Positions 8,473-16,972 of a DNA stretch of 64,000 nt are shown here, one piece after another. The position numbers and the translations under genes are program-made. The stretch comes from Nostocoides sp. (GTDB lineage: Bacteria; Actinomycetota; Actinomycetes; Actinomycetales; Dermatophilaceae), in assembly GCA_016716625.1 (NCBI GenBank), contig JADJVJ010000001.1, positions 1,054,001-1,118,000 of the forward strand. Direction: 5' to 3'. The notes below the pieces were generated by a model. The model did no database searches and was not told the origin of the DNA. It saw only the letters and a program-made list of their open reading frames with translations. Within the stretch, counting starts at the first letter, position 1. Every line of letters begins with the position of its first letter.

Positions 8473-9657
8473 TCATGCTCCTCGGCTGTGGGTGGGGTGC
8501 AAGCGGAGCAGCGGCTGGCCGGGGGCGACCGGGTCGCCCTGTTCCACGAGCCATTCCAGAACCTGTCCGCCGTGGGGCGCGATGACGTCGTGGGTGTCGC
8601 GCAGGGTCGTCACGGTCGCGATCCTCGCTCCCGCGTCGACATCCGCACCGGGAGCAAGGGCCTCGAAGGACACCGTGCCCTTGGCAGGGGCGACCACGAG
8701 GCGCCAGGTGGCGTCCTGGGCATCGCGCGGCTCGCCATGCTCGCGGATCATCCGGTGGGCGGCCTCAAGGTCCTCTGGCGACTTCAGGGCGAGCAACTCC
8801 ACGCCCGGGAGGGCACGTTTGGCGAGCCCGACGAGGGTGCCGGCGGGCGGGATTTCGATGATGCCGGTGACCCCGAGGTCGGCGAAGGTCTCCATGCACC
8901 GGTCCCAGCGCACCGGGGTGCTCACCTGGCTGACCAGCCGGGTGAGCACGTCCCGCCCGCTGTGCAGCACCGCCCCGTCCCGGTTGGAGACCAGCGGGAC
9001 GCGAGCATCGTGGGTGGAGATCGCGACGGCATACTGCTCGAGCACCCCGACGGCGGGGCTCATGTGGTCGGTGTGGAACGCCCCGGCGACCTTGAGCGGA
9101 ATGATCCGGGCTCGGGCCGGGGGAGCGGCGGCGAGGGCGCCCAGCTGCTCCAGAGTGCCGGCAGCGACGATCTGCCCGGCACCGTTGACGTTCGCCGGGG
9201 TGAGCCCGTGGGCGCCGATCGCCTCAAGGACCTCGTCCTCGACGCCGCCGAGGACCGCGCTCATCCCGGTGGGCCGGACGGCGCTCGCGGCGGCCATCTG
9301 GGCCCCCCGTTCGCGGACGAAGACCATGGCCTGTTCCGCCGAGATGACCCCGGCGGCCGAGGCCGCGGTGATCTCCCCGACGGAGTGTCCGGCTCCGGCC
9401 CCGACCACCCGGAACCCGTCGGCAGGGTGCTCGAAGAGCGCGAGCAGCGCCACCAGCCCGGAGGCGACGATGAGGGGCTGAGCGACCGCGGTGTCCTTGA
9501 TGGTCTCCTCGTCCGAGGTGGTGCCGTGAGCGAGCAGGTCGATTCCAGCGACGGCGGAGAACCAGCCCAGGCGGTCACGCACGCCGGGGATCTCGAGCCA
9601 CGGGGCAAGGAAGCCGGGGGTCTGGGAACCCTGTCCGGGGCACACGATGACGAGCAC
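8473..9657 (-). CDS. fabD: ACP S-malonyltransferase with C-terminal biotinyl/lipoyl-like domain
   Basis: Transfers malonyl from CoA to ACP. Residues 1 to about 300 form the FabD acyltransferase domain with the nucleophile Ser in AGHSVGEI, the catalytic His in GAFHTDHM and the N-terminal CPGQGSQTPG. After about residue 315 there is an additional 75-residue segment (APAKGTVSFEALAPGADV ... APHGGQVLEWLVEQGDPV ... GQPLLRL) with the two-fold hammerhead pattern of biotinyl/lipoyl domains, but the hairpin that should hold the modified Lys reads TTLRDTHDV, so it cannot be biotinylated at the usual place. The start is GTG at 9657, 54 bases after fasR. The stop overlaps the expected fabH start. Confidence 0.9.
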   Translation of the reverse strand: MLVIVCPGQGSQTPGFLAPWLEIPGVRDRLGWFSAVAGIDLLAHGTTSDEETIKDTAVAQPLIVASGLVALLALFEHPADGFRVVGAGAGHSVGEITAASAAGVISAEQAMVFVRERGAQMAAASAVRPTGMSAVLGGVEDEVLEAIGAHGLTPANVNGAGQIVAAGTLEQLGALAAAPPARARIIPLKVAGAFHTDHMSPAVGVLEQYAVAISTHDARVPLVSNRDGAVLHSGRDVLTRLVSQVSTPVRWDRCMETFADLGVTGIIEIPPAGTLVGLAKRALPGVELLALKSPEDLEAAHRMIREHGEPRDAQDATWRLVVAPAKGTVSFEALAPGADVDAGARIATVTTLRDTHDVIAPHGGQVLEWLVEQGDPVAPGQPLLRLHPTHSRGA

Positions 9658-9711
9658 ATCACCAGCCTGCCGTGCCCGTCGTGACCATTTCGTGATGAAG
9701 AGCGACGAAGC

Positions 9712-10986
9712 TCAGCCGCGCGTTTTGGAGGTTTCCTCCAAACCCTCACGGGCCGGGGCTGTGGCAGGCGTCGACGGGGGTGCGGGGACGGGGCTGGTTC
9801 GAGTGCCCGAACGCCAGGATGGAGGAGTGAGCCGGGAGAGGGCGAGGGCAATCCGCACGGTTTGGGCGTCATGCGGATCGGTGAGGTCGTAACCGATCGT
9901 CTTGGCGATGCTCCCGAGGCGGTAGCGCACCGTGTTGGCGTGCACGAAGAGCGCCCGGGCTGTGCCCTCGACCCCGCGGTCGTGGTCCAGGTAGGCCGCT
10001 GCGGTCTCGAGCAGGTGGGCACCTCCGCTTTCCTCCAGGGCGCGCACGACCCGGGCGACCAGGGCTCCCCGGGCGGGCTGCTCGCCGTTGAGGGCACGTT
10101 CGGCGAGCAGGTCATCTGCCCGCACTGGGCGGGGCGCGCTCGGCCAGGCCGGGGCGGAGGCGTACCCGGAGATCGCGGCGCGCGCCGAACGCCCGGCGGC
10201 GAAGAGATGCGGGACGACGGGGCCGACGACGACCGGTCCGTCACCGAGATGAGCCATGAGCGCTCGGGCGGCGGCGAGGTCGTCGCGAACCTGACCGACG
10301 ATGCAGATGGTCCGCTGGCCGTGGACGGCGACCAGCGATTCGCAGCCTTCGCGCCGGGCGGCCCGGTGCAGTTCGTCGACGAGCCCACCGCCGGGCGGCG
10401 TTCCGCCGACGACGACGGTCACCGCGGAGAGCTCGCCCCACCCGAGGGCGGCTGCGCGGCTCTGCATGGACTCATCGGCCTCGCCGCGGATGACCGCGTC
10501 GACGACGAGGGATTCGAGCCGGGCGTCCCACGCCCCGCGGGCCTCGGCGGCCTGTGCGTATACCTGGGCGGCGGCGAATGCGACTTCCCGGCTGTAGGTG
10601 AGCACGGCCTCGCGCGCGAGGTCGCCTTCGGCCGCGTCCGCGAGTCCGGCAATTTCCCGTTCCACGACGCCGATGACGGTGCGGATGAGGTCCAGGGTGT
10701 GCGCGAGCGAGATCGAGCGGGCCAGTTCACGCGGGGCGGTGCCGAAGATGTCGGCGGTTCGATCCGGGACCGCGCCCCGAGCCCCCTGCGCGGCGAACCA
10801 GTCGATGAAGGCCTTGATCCCGGCCTGCGCGACCAGGCCTACCCAGGAGCGGTCCTCGGCCGGCAACGCCCGATACCACTCGTGGTCGGCCTCCATCTGG
10901 GCGACCGCGGCCGCGCCGAGGGTGCCCGCGGCCCGCGCCACCCGGCGCCGAGTGGCGGCCGAAGGGCGCTGGTGGGCGGACGACAT
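9712..10986 (-). CDS. fasR: PucR-family transcriptional regulator of fatty-acid synthesis (FasR-like)
   Basis: A 424-residue regulator. The last quarter carries the PucR-type helix-turn-helix (LLETAAAYLDHDRGVEGTARALFVHANTVRYRLGSI is its spine; key part HANTVRYRL), preceded by a GGDEF-like/CdaR middle region and an N-terminal domain like those of Streptomyces FasR. FasR homologues lie directly upstream of fabD in many actinobacteria and activate that operon; here the stop is 54 bases before the fabD start, same strand. The Ser/Pro/Thr-rich tail after the HTH is probably disordered. The assignment to FasR rests on domain type plus position. Confidence 0.85.
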   Translation of the reverse strand: MSSAHQRPSAATRRRVARAAGTLGAAAVAQMEADHEWYRALPAEDRSWVGLVAQAGIKAFIDWFAAQGARGAVPDRTADIFGTAPRELARSISLAHTLDLIRTVIGVVEREIAGLADAAEGDLAREAVLTYSREVAFAAAQVYAQAAEARGAWDARLESLVVDAVIRGEADESMQSRAAALGWGELSAVTVVVGGTPPGGGLVDELHRAARREGCESLVAVHGQRTICIVGQVRDDLAAARALMAHLGDGPVVVGPVVPHLFAAGRSARAAISGYASAPAWPSAPRPVRADDLLAERALNGEQPARGALVARVVRALEESGGAHLLETAAAYLDHDRGVEGTARALFVHANTVRYRLGSIAKTIGYDLTDPHDAQTVRIALALSRLTPPSWRSGTRTSPVPAPPSTPATAPAREGLEETSKTRG

Positions 10987-11027
10987 ACCGGGAAGTGTAT
11001 TTGTATGCCGTCCACAACGGGCGTCGG

Positions 11028-12453
11028 TCAGTCGGTGCCGGACTCCATGGCGGCTCGGTCGAGCAGCTCGCCATCGGCGGCGGCGGCCGGGTTGGCGGCG
11101 ATCCGCTCCGAGCCGCCCGTGGGGAGGGCGCCGAGCAGGGTTCCGTGCTCGATGAGCACCTGGCCTTGGTCAAAGGGCTGGGCGGCATAGACCTCGAGCT
11201 TGGCCCGGCTATCAGCGATGTCGAGGTTGCGCATGGTGAGCTGGCCGATGCGGTCCAGCGGACCGAAGGCGGCGTTCTCGACCCGCTCCATGGAGAGCTT
11301 GTCCGGGTGGTAGGAGAAGTTCTCGCCCCGGGTGTCGATGATGGTGTAGTCATCGCCGCGGCGCAGCCGCAGGGTGACCTGCCCGGTGACGACCGAGGCG
11401 ACCCAGCGCTGAAGCGATTCGCGGAGCATGAGGGACTGCGGGTCGAGCCAGCGGCCCTCGTAGAGCAACCGGCCGAGGCGACGGCCCTCGGCGTGATAGT
11501 TGGCGATGGTGTCCTCGTTGTGGATGGCATTGAGGAGCCGCTCGTAGGCAATGTGCAGCAGGGCCATGCCCGGGGCCTCGTAGATGCCCCGGGACTTGGC
11601 TTCGATGATCCGGTTTTCGATCTGGTCGGACATGCCCAGGCCGTGTCGGCCGCCAATGGTGTTGGCCTCGTGGACGATGGCCACCGGGTCCAGGGTGCGG
11701 CCGTTGAGGGCGACCGGCCGGCCCTGGACGAAGGTCACCGTGACGTCCTCGGTCTCGATGGCCACGGTCGGGTCCCAGGAGCGCACGCCCATGATCGGTT
11801 CGACGGTCTCCAGGGAGACGTCGAGATGTTCGAGGGTCTTCGCCTCGTGGGTGGCACCCCAGATGTTCGCGTCGGTGGAGTAGGCCTTCTCCTGGCTGGC
11901 CCGGTAGGGCAGGCCGCGCTCGGTGAGCCAGGCGCTCATCTCGTGGCGGCCACCGAGCTCCTCGACGAAGGCCGCGTCGAGCCAGGGCTTGTAGATCCGC
12001 AGGTTGGGGTTGGCGAGCAGGCCGTACCGGTAGAACCGCTCGATGTCGTTGCCCTTGAAGGTGCTGCCGTCACCCCAGATGTCGACACTGTCGGCGTGCA
12101 TGGCGCGCACGAGCAGGGTGCCGGTCACGGCCCGGCCGAGCGGGGTGGTGTTGAAGTAGGCCTTGCCCCCGGAGCGGATGTGGAAGGCGCCGCAGGCGAT
12201 CGCCGAGAGACCCTCCTCGACCAGCGCGCTCTTACAGTCCACGAGCCGGGCGAGCTCGGCGCCATACGCCCCGGCCCGGTCCGGCACGGTGTCGATCTCC
12301 GGCTCGTCATACTGGCCGAGGTCGGCGGTGTAGGTGCACGGGAGCGCCCCCCTTCTCCCGCATCCAGGCCACGGCAACGGAGGTGTCCAGCCCTCCGGAG
12401 AAGGCGATGCCGACGCGTTCGCCGACGGGGAGGGAGGTGAGGACCTTCGACAT
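11028..12453 (-). CDS. argG: Argininosuccinate synthase, frameshifted at a C run
   Basis: Joins citrulline and aspartate with ATP in arginine synthesis. The correct start is ATG at 12453 (MSKVLTSLPVGERVGIAFSG on the coding strand), which includes the ATP-binding AFSGGLDTS motif. The frame is broken at a run of six C at 12347-12352, where five would join it to GALPCTYTADLGQYDEP and the remaining 430 residues. The rest is intact: RSGGKAYFNTTPLGRAV, GDGSTFKGNDIERFYRYG, SWDPTVAIETEDV. Restored length is about 474 residues, as in the long ArgG class. The homopolymer position suggests a sequencing error. The gene lies alone, 41 bases before fasR on the same strand. Confidence 0.9.
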
Positions 12454-12587
12454 GGCTGCAATTCTATACATGGATCTGCATATTCACTAACCCGGTTCCG
12501 GGGATGGTCCACCTCCCGCCGGGGCGAGCCGAGAGTATGCCGTCATCGATCGGTCAGGCCGACCTAAGTGGCTGGTTGAGGCCTGTA

Positions 12588-12606
12588 GTACTACCGTGAG
12601 TAGTAC
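12588..12606. promoter_or_regulatory. Inverted repeat upstream of the DoxX-like gene
   Basis: GTACTAC and GTAGTAC face each other around a 5-base spacer (CGTGA), 45 bases before the ATG at 12651. The position and perfect 7-base arms fit an operator for a dimeric repressor. No particular regulator can be named. The rest of the 197-base gap between argG and this gene shows no other feature. Confidence 0.4.
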
Positions 12607-12650
12607 CCCCTCAGGGTGGTCCTGCGGGGACGTTCCTCAAGGAAGGCATC

Positions 12651-13226
12651 ATGGCTACGGCCCCCAGCAGTGAAGCCACAGACGTCCACCGTCACGAGCA
12701 CGATGGCGTCACCTACCAGGACGAGATCGTCCGCTCCCCGTTGCTGCGCAAGCTGCTCGCGTTCGCACGGATCCTCATCGGCTTCACCTTCATGTGGCCC
12801 TTCCTCGACAAGCTCTTCGGCTTCGGCTTCGCCACGCCGTCGGCGCGAGCGTGGATCAATGGCGGCAAGCCCTCGCAGGGCTTCCTCAAGGGCGTCGAGG
12901 GCCCCTTCGCCGGTGTGTTCCACCCGATGGCCTCCGGCTTCTCCGACATCCTCTTCATGGCCGGCCTCTTCGGCATCGGCCTGGCGATGCTGCTCGGGGC
13001 GGGCCTGAAGGTGGCCGCTTGGTCGGGCACCCTGCTCCTCTTCCTCATGTACCTTGCGGAGTTCCCGCACGGTCAAGGACCGGACTTCCACGCCACCAAC
13101 CCCCTCGTTGACTCGCACTGGCACGAGGCTGCGCTGCTCCTGGTTTCCGCCTACGGTCTCTCCGGTGACACCTGGGGTCTGGGCCGCTGGTGGGGCCGCA
13201 AGGTCGGCAACGGCTGGCTGCGGTAG
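12651..13226 (+). CDS. DoxX-family membrane protein
   Basis: A 191-residue integral membrane protein with about four hydrophobic segments (ILIGFTFMWPFLDKLFGFGF, ILFMAGLFGIGLAMLLGAG, VAAWSGTLLLFLMYLAEF, and one near the C-terminus). The sequence matches actinobacterial DoxX-like proteins related to the small subunit of thiosulfate:quinone oxidoreductase; a role in respiratory electron transfer or redox homeostasis is the family expectation, not shown here. His residues cluster at the N-terminus (DVHRHEHDG). Start ATG follows CAAGGAAGG. It is followed by a terminator-like hairpin at 13267. Confidence 0.75.
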   Translation: MATAPSSEATDVHRHEHDGVTYQDEIVRSPLLRKLLAFARILIGFTFMWPFLDKLFGFGFATPSARAWINGGKPSQGFLKGVEGPFAGVFHPMASGFSDILFMAGLFGIGLAMLLGAGLKVAAWSGTLLLFLMYLAEFPHGQGPDFHATNPLVDSHWHEAALLLVSAYGLSGDTWGLGRWWGRKVGNGWLR

Positions 13227-13266
13227 TCCTCGAAAGCCCCCGGCTCACCCGAGCCCTCGGCAGTTA

Positions 13267-13292
13267 GCCCCCGGACCACCTCGGTCCGGGGC
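13267..13292 (+). terminator. Hairpin after the DoxX-like gene
   Basis: CCCCGGACC pairs with GGTCCGGGG across a 5-base loop, 40 bases after the stop codon. There is no T tract, as is usual in high-GC actinobacteria. Confidence 0.6.
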
Positions 13293-13397
13293 TTCCCGGC
13301 ATACCGACCGCGACTGGCTCCGCTGACGAGGGGAGCGGGGGACCGACACGCCAAGACAGGACTGGTGCCCGGGTCAGCGATGGACCACAGTGGGCCC

Positions 13398-14830
13398 ATG
13401 GCTGATCCGACAACGGTCGTTCTCCTTCGGGGCCACCGGAGACCTGGCCAAGCGCAAGCTCCTCTCCGGGGCTGCTTCACCTCTTCCAGTCTCAACTCCT
13501 CGAGGACATGCGTGTCGTCGGGACCTCGCTCGACGAACTGACACCGGACGCCTTCCGCGAGCTCGCCGAGTTGGCGATCCGCGAGCACTCGACCCGGACG
13601 ATCAGCGACGAGGACTGGCGAGAGTTCGCCCGCCGCCTCGACTTCGCCCCCATTTCGGCGGGTCCGCAGGGACTTCGCGAGGCCGTGCTCCGCGCCGAGT
13701 CCGACCTCCCTGGGGATCGGGAGCAACGGCTGCACTACCTTTCCGTGCCCCCCAAGGCGGCTCTGGCCGCGGTCCGGACCATTGCCGAGGCCGGCCTCGT
13801 CGAACGCAGCCGGGTCATCATGGAGAAGCCGTTCGGGACCGACTACGCCACCGCGGTGGTCCTCAACGCCAAGCTCCACGAGGTGTTCGAAGAGGAGCAG
13901 ATCTTCCGGATTGACCACTTCCTCGGCAAGGAGGCCGCCCAGAACATCCTCGCGTTCCGGTTCGCCAACGGTCTGTTCGAGCCCATCTGGCACCGCAACA
14001 ACATCGACCACGTCCAGATCGATGTCCCCGAAACCCTCGGGCTCTCCCAACGCGGCGACTTCTACGAGGCGACCGGCGCCTACCGCGACATGGTCGTCAC
14101 CCACCTGTTCCAGATCCTCGCGTTCACCGCGATGGAGCCGCCCACGGCCCTGGAGCCGCTGGCCATCAGCCGGGAGAAGAACAAGGTCTTCCGCTCGATG
14201 CAGCCACTCCAGCCCGGCGACGTCGTCCGGGGCCAGTACATCGGCTACCGCGACGAGCCGGGGGTCAAGCCCGACTCCGAGACCGAGACCTTCGTCGCCC
14301 TCAAGTGCTACATCGACAACTGGCGGTGGGCCGGGGTGCCGTTCTATCTGCGCACGGGAAAACGGATGGCCGAAGGCGCCCGGATCATCTCCATTGCCTT
14401 CAAGGAGCCGCCGCAGTCGATGTTCCCGCCGGGCTCCGGCATCGGGGACAACGGGCCAGACCACCTCACCTTCGACCTTGCCGACAAGGCACGGATGTCG
14501 CTGTCCTTCTATGGCAAGCGTCCCGGTCCGGGGTTCAAGCTCGACAAGCTCTCCATGCAGTTCTCCATGCAGGAGACCTCCTGGGCCGGGGCGGTCCTCG
14601 AGGCGTACGAGCGGCTCATCTATGACGCCGCGCGTGGGGATCGCACCTTGTTCACCTCGGCCTCGGGCATCGAACGGCTCTGGGAGATCTCCCAGCCGCT
14701 GCTCGACAACCCGCCTCTGGTCCGGCCGTATGAGCCGGGCAGTTACGGCCCCAACCAGATCCACCAGCTCATCGCGCCGTTCACCTGGCGACTGCCCTTC
14801 GAGCGGAAGTGGCGCGACACCAAGTTCTAG
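13398..14830 (+). CDS. zwf: Glucose-6-phosphate dehydrogenase, two frameshifts near the N-terminus
   Basis: First enzyme of the oxidative pentose phosphate pathway, making NADPH. The long intact frame from 13508 carries the signature FRIDHFLGKEAAQNI and the C-terminal NAD(P)-linked G6PD domain (HVQIDVPETLGLSQRGDFYE, VPFYLRTGKRM). The N-terminal dinucleotide-binding part is present in shifted frames: ATG at 13398 gives MADPTTVVL, then one extra base near 13424 shifts out of FGATGDLAKRKLL, and one extra G in 13468-13471 shifts out of LLHLFQSQLLEDM before rejoining the main frame. Removing two bases restores about 477 residues. Both extra bases are in short homopolymer or repeat contexts, so sequencing error is likely. 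Confidence 0.88.
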
Positions 14831-14844
14831 CCCACCGCCGGAAT

Positions 14845-14890
14845 ATCGTGTGAGTTTGCTGTCGCTACAGCGACAGCAAACTCACACGAT
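14845..14890. terminator. Perfect 22-bp inverted repeat between convergent genes
   Basis: Two 22-base arms (14845-14866 and 14869-14890; the arms begin ATCGTGTGAGTTTGC and end with its reverse complement) are separated by AC. It sits in the 77-base gap between the ends of zwf and the convergent secreted-protein gene, the place for a bidirectional terminator. The stem is unusually long and perfect, and less GC-rich than its surroundings. Confidence 0.75.
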
Positions 14891-14907
14891 GGTGGCTCGG
14901 AGCTGGT

Positions 14908-16631
14908 TCAGGAGACGGTGACGGTGACCTCGGCGACGTCGCCTGCGGCAACCTTGATCGGCGTGGCGTCTCGGCGGTCGGCAACTCCGGGGTACCACAA
15001 CCCGCCGGTCTGCCCCTTCATCCACAGGTAGTACGTGCCGGGCTTCAGTGCCGAGGACGTGCAGGCCCACCCATTGGCAGCGAAGGCGTCGCACTGACCC
15101 ACGTCGTAGCCGTCCGCGGAGTAGATCTCGCCCAGGTAGTAGCCGGTCTGCGGGGGGCCAGCGGCCGTGGTCGCCGTGACGCGCATGCGGCCGCCCGGAT
15201 AGAGCTGGAAGTCCGCGGTGACCCGCGACCCCACCGTGACCGTGACGGGCGTTGCCTGGCGGTACGTCGAGGAGTTCCCGAACCACTCGGGCGCAAACCT
15301 CGGCTCGCCCCACGCAAACGGTCGATAGGTGCCAGCGGTCACGGCAAGGGAGTACCGTCCGTCGGCGTCGGTGCGAGCGCACAGCGCGCTCTCGCAGGAC
15401 CCCATGCGGGGTGATCCGATCCCGTCGATGGAGATGCTGACGCCCTCCAACGGGCGGCCCTTGGGATCGGTGACACGACCTTCGACCAGGCCCTTGCCCG
15501 GGTACTGGGTCAGCCGGAGCCAGAGCACCTTGCCGGGCTGGGGAGAGACCAACGGGGCTTCGCGTTGGCTATCGACCGACGGGTGCCACGTGGTGGCATA
15601 TCCGCTGAACGGCTCGGCCCGCAAAGCCACCGTTACGGCCCGAGCCGGAAGCCCCCGGACGACATACTGGCCGCGCGATCCCGAACAGGAGGTGACCCCC
15701 TCGACGCGCTGGTTCGTGCGCTGATAGAAGACATCGGGGCACACGAAGGGCACCGGGTTGCCATCCACATCGACGACGCGGCCGCGCAGTTCCCCACCGA
15801 GAGGCAGCGCGAACCGGGCGGGCACCCGAACCCCGGGCGACAGGCTGACGACCGCACTCGACGACCGCAGGTCGTTGCCGCCGGCGTAGACCGCCGAGCG
15901 CGTACCCGTCGGGTCCTTGGCAATGAGCGGCTCCCGGGTCGACTTGTCTACCGCGAGGCCATTCACTCGTGCCCGCTCGGGGAGTTGGGCGTCCGCGGTG
16001 ACCCGCTCGCCACTGGCCAAGCGAAAGATCGTCGCATCCGCCTCACGTCCGGTCGGCCCGATCCACAGGGTCGCGCCCTCAAGGCCGATCTCGACGCGAT
16101 AGTCGCCGGGGCGCACCCTCAGTTCATAGCTTCCGGTCGTGTCTGTCCGTCCCCACTCCTGGAGCTTGCCATCGGTCGAGCTGACCACCACGGCGGTGTC
16201 CTTCAGCGGGCGACCATCGGCCATGGTGATCCGGCCGAGGATCGTCCCCGGCGGTGTGATGACGATGTTGACTCGGGCGTCCGCCGCGTAAGAGTCGCCG
16301 CTGTAGAAGTCGGTGGCCGAGGGGGCGAACGTGTTCGGGTAAGTATCCGAGGACGGTGCCTCGACCTTGTAGTTCAGCGAGGCGTCGAGGTCCGGCGCCG
16401 ACCACTCGCCGAGGGCATCGCTGCACGGCGAGCCCACCACCATGTAGTCGGAGTCATAGATGTTGAGACACGTCTCCACCGGGGTGCCGTCGGCGAGCCG
16501 GACGGACCCGGTCATCGTTGCCACGGCGGCGGTCGCCGGGCTCCCCACTCCGAGGATCAGAGCCAAAGCCGCGAGAGCGGTGATGACCAGACGGGAGGTA
16601 CGTGGAATGGCGAGTAGTGGCGAGAGGTCAC
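14908..16631 (-). CDS. Secreted protein with repeated carboxypeptidase-regulatory/Cna_B-like domains (copy 1)
   Basis: About 570 residues after a signal peptide (LVITALAALALILGVGSPATA). Five or so beta-sandwich modules of the CarboxypepD_reg/Cna_B type follow, each with a G-x-V/I-T-D-x-x-G-x-P-L opening (GRITMADGRPLKDT, GRVVDVDGNPVPF, GRVTDPKGRPLEGV) and a YxLxVxPGxYR-like close. No LPXTG or membrane anchor is seen, so it is probably secreted. By comparison with copy 2, the real start is the GTG at 16631 after GAAGGAG, but one base is missing at about 16613-16618 within the signal peptide; otherwise a further-upstream ATG in the shifted frame would be needed. Paralogue of 16973-18805. Role unknown; adhesion or surface binding is possible. 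Confidence 0.7.
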
Positions 16632-16701
16632 CGGGAACTCCTTCGCACCCCGAAGGTGGGTGCATCACGCGCAGGCCCGGTCCACCCAAGCGACGCATCT
16701 G

Positions 16702-16893
16702 CGCATCGACACCCCCGTGGTGACGAGACCCCGCTTGGCCGGACTGCCCGGCCGCGGGCTAACCTAACACCGCGCGCGGCCTCAGGGGAGCGATTCGTCA
16801 GGCGTCCCCACCCTCGTTGCCGGAGGAGCCCGCCGTCACGTCGAGGAGTTGGTAGCGCCGGGCGGCCTCCGAGGCTAGGTCGGGGCTCACCTC
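16702..16893. repeat. 192-bp direct repeat, copy A
   Basis: Identical over 192 bases to 18885-19076. It covers part of the leader of the secreted-protein gene, the intergenic space and the last codons of aceE. Homology continues with mismatches on both sides (to about 16946, and again at 16622-16666 against 18796-18840). It marks the junction of the tandem duplication that made the two secreted-protein genes. Confidence 0.92.
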
Positions 16894-16946
16894 ACCTCGA
16901 TCGGCGAGGAGCTGAAGGGCTCGCACCGCGATCGAGGGACCGTCGA
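16798..16946 (-). pseudogene. Duplicated 3' fragment of aceE
   Basis: This stretch encodes the last 49 or so residues of AceE, from about FNIDGPSIAVRALQLLADRG to SGNEGGDA and the stop, nearly identical to the end of the real aceE at 18981. There is no start or upstream part. It is a relic of duplication and has no expected function. Confidence 0.88.
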
Positions 16947-16972
16947 TGTTGAAGCCGCAAGGACGATCTGGG

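Noticed and set aside
11028..12512. argG starting at 12512 in the uninterrupted frame
   Set aside because: Its first 50 residues are a frame-shifted reading of the real N-terminus, which contains the ATP-binding SGGLDTS motif in another frame.
13508..14830. A short zwf starting at ATG 13508
   Set aside because: It would lack the dinucleotide-binding N-terminus, which is present just upstream in shifted frames (FGATGDLAKRKLL).
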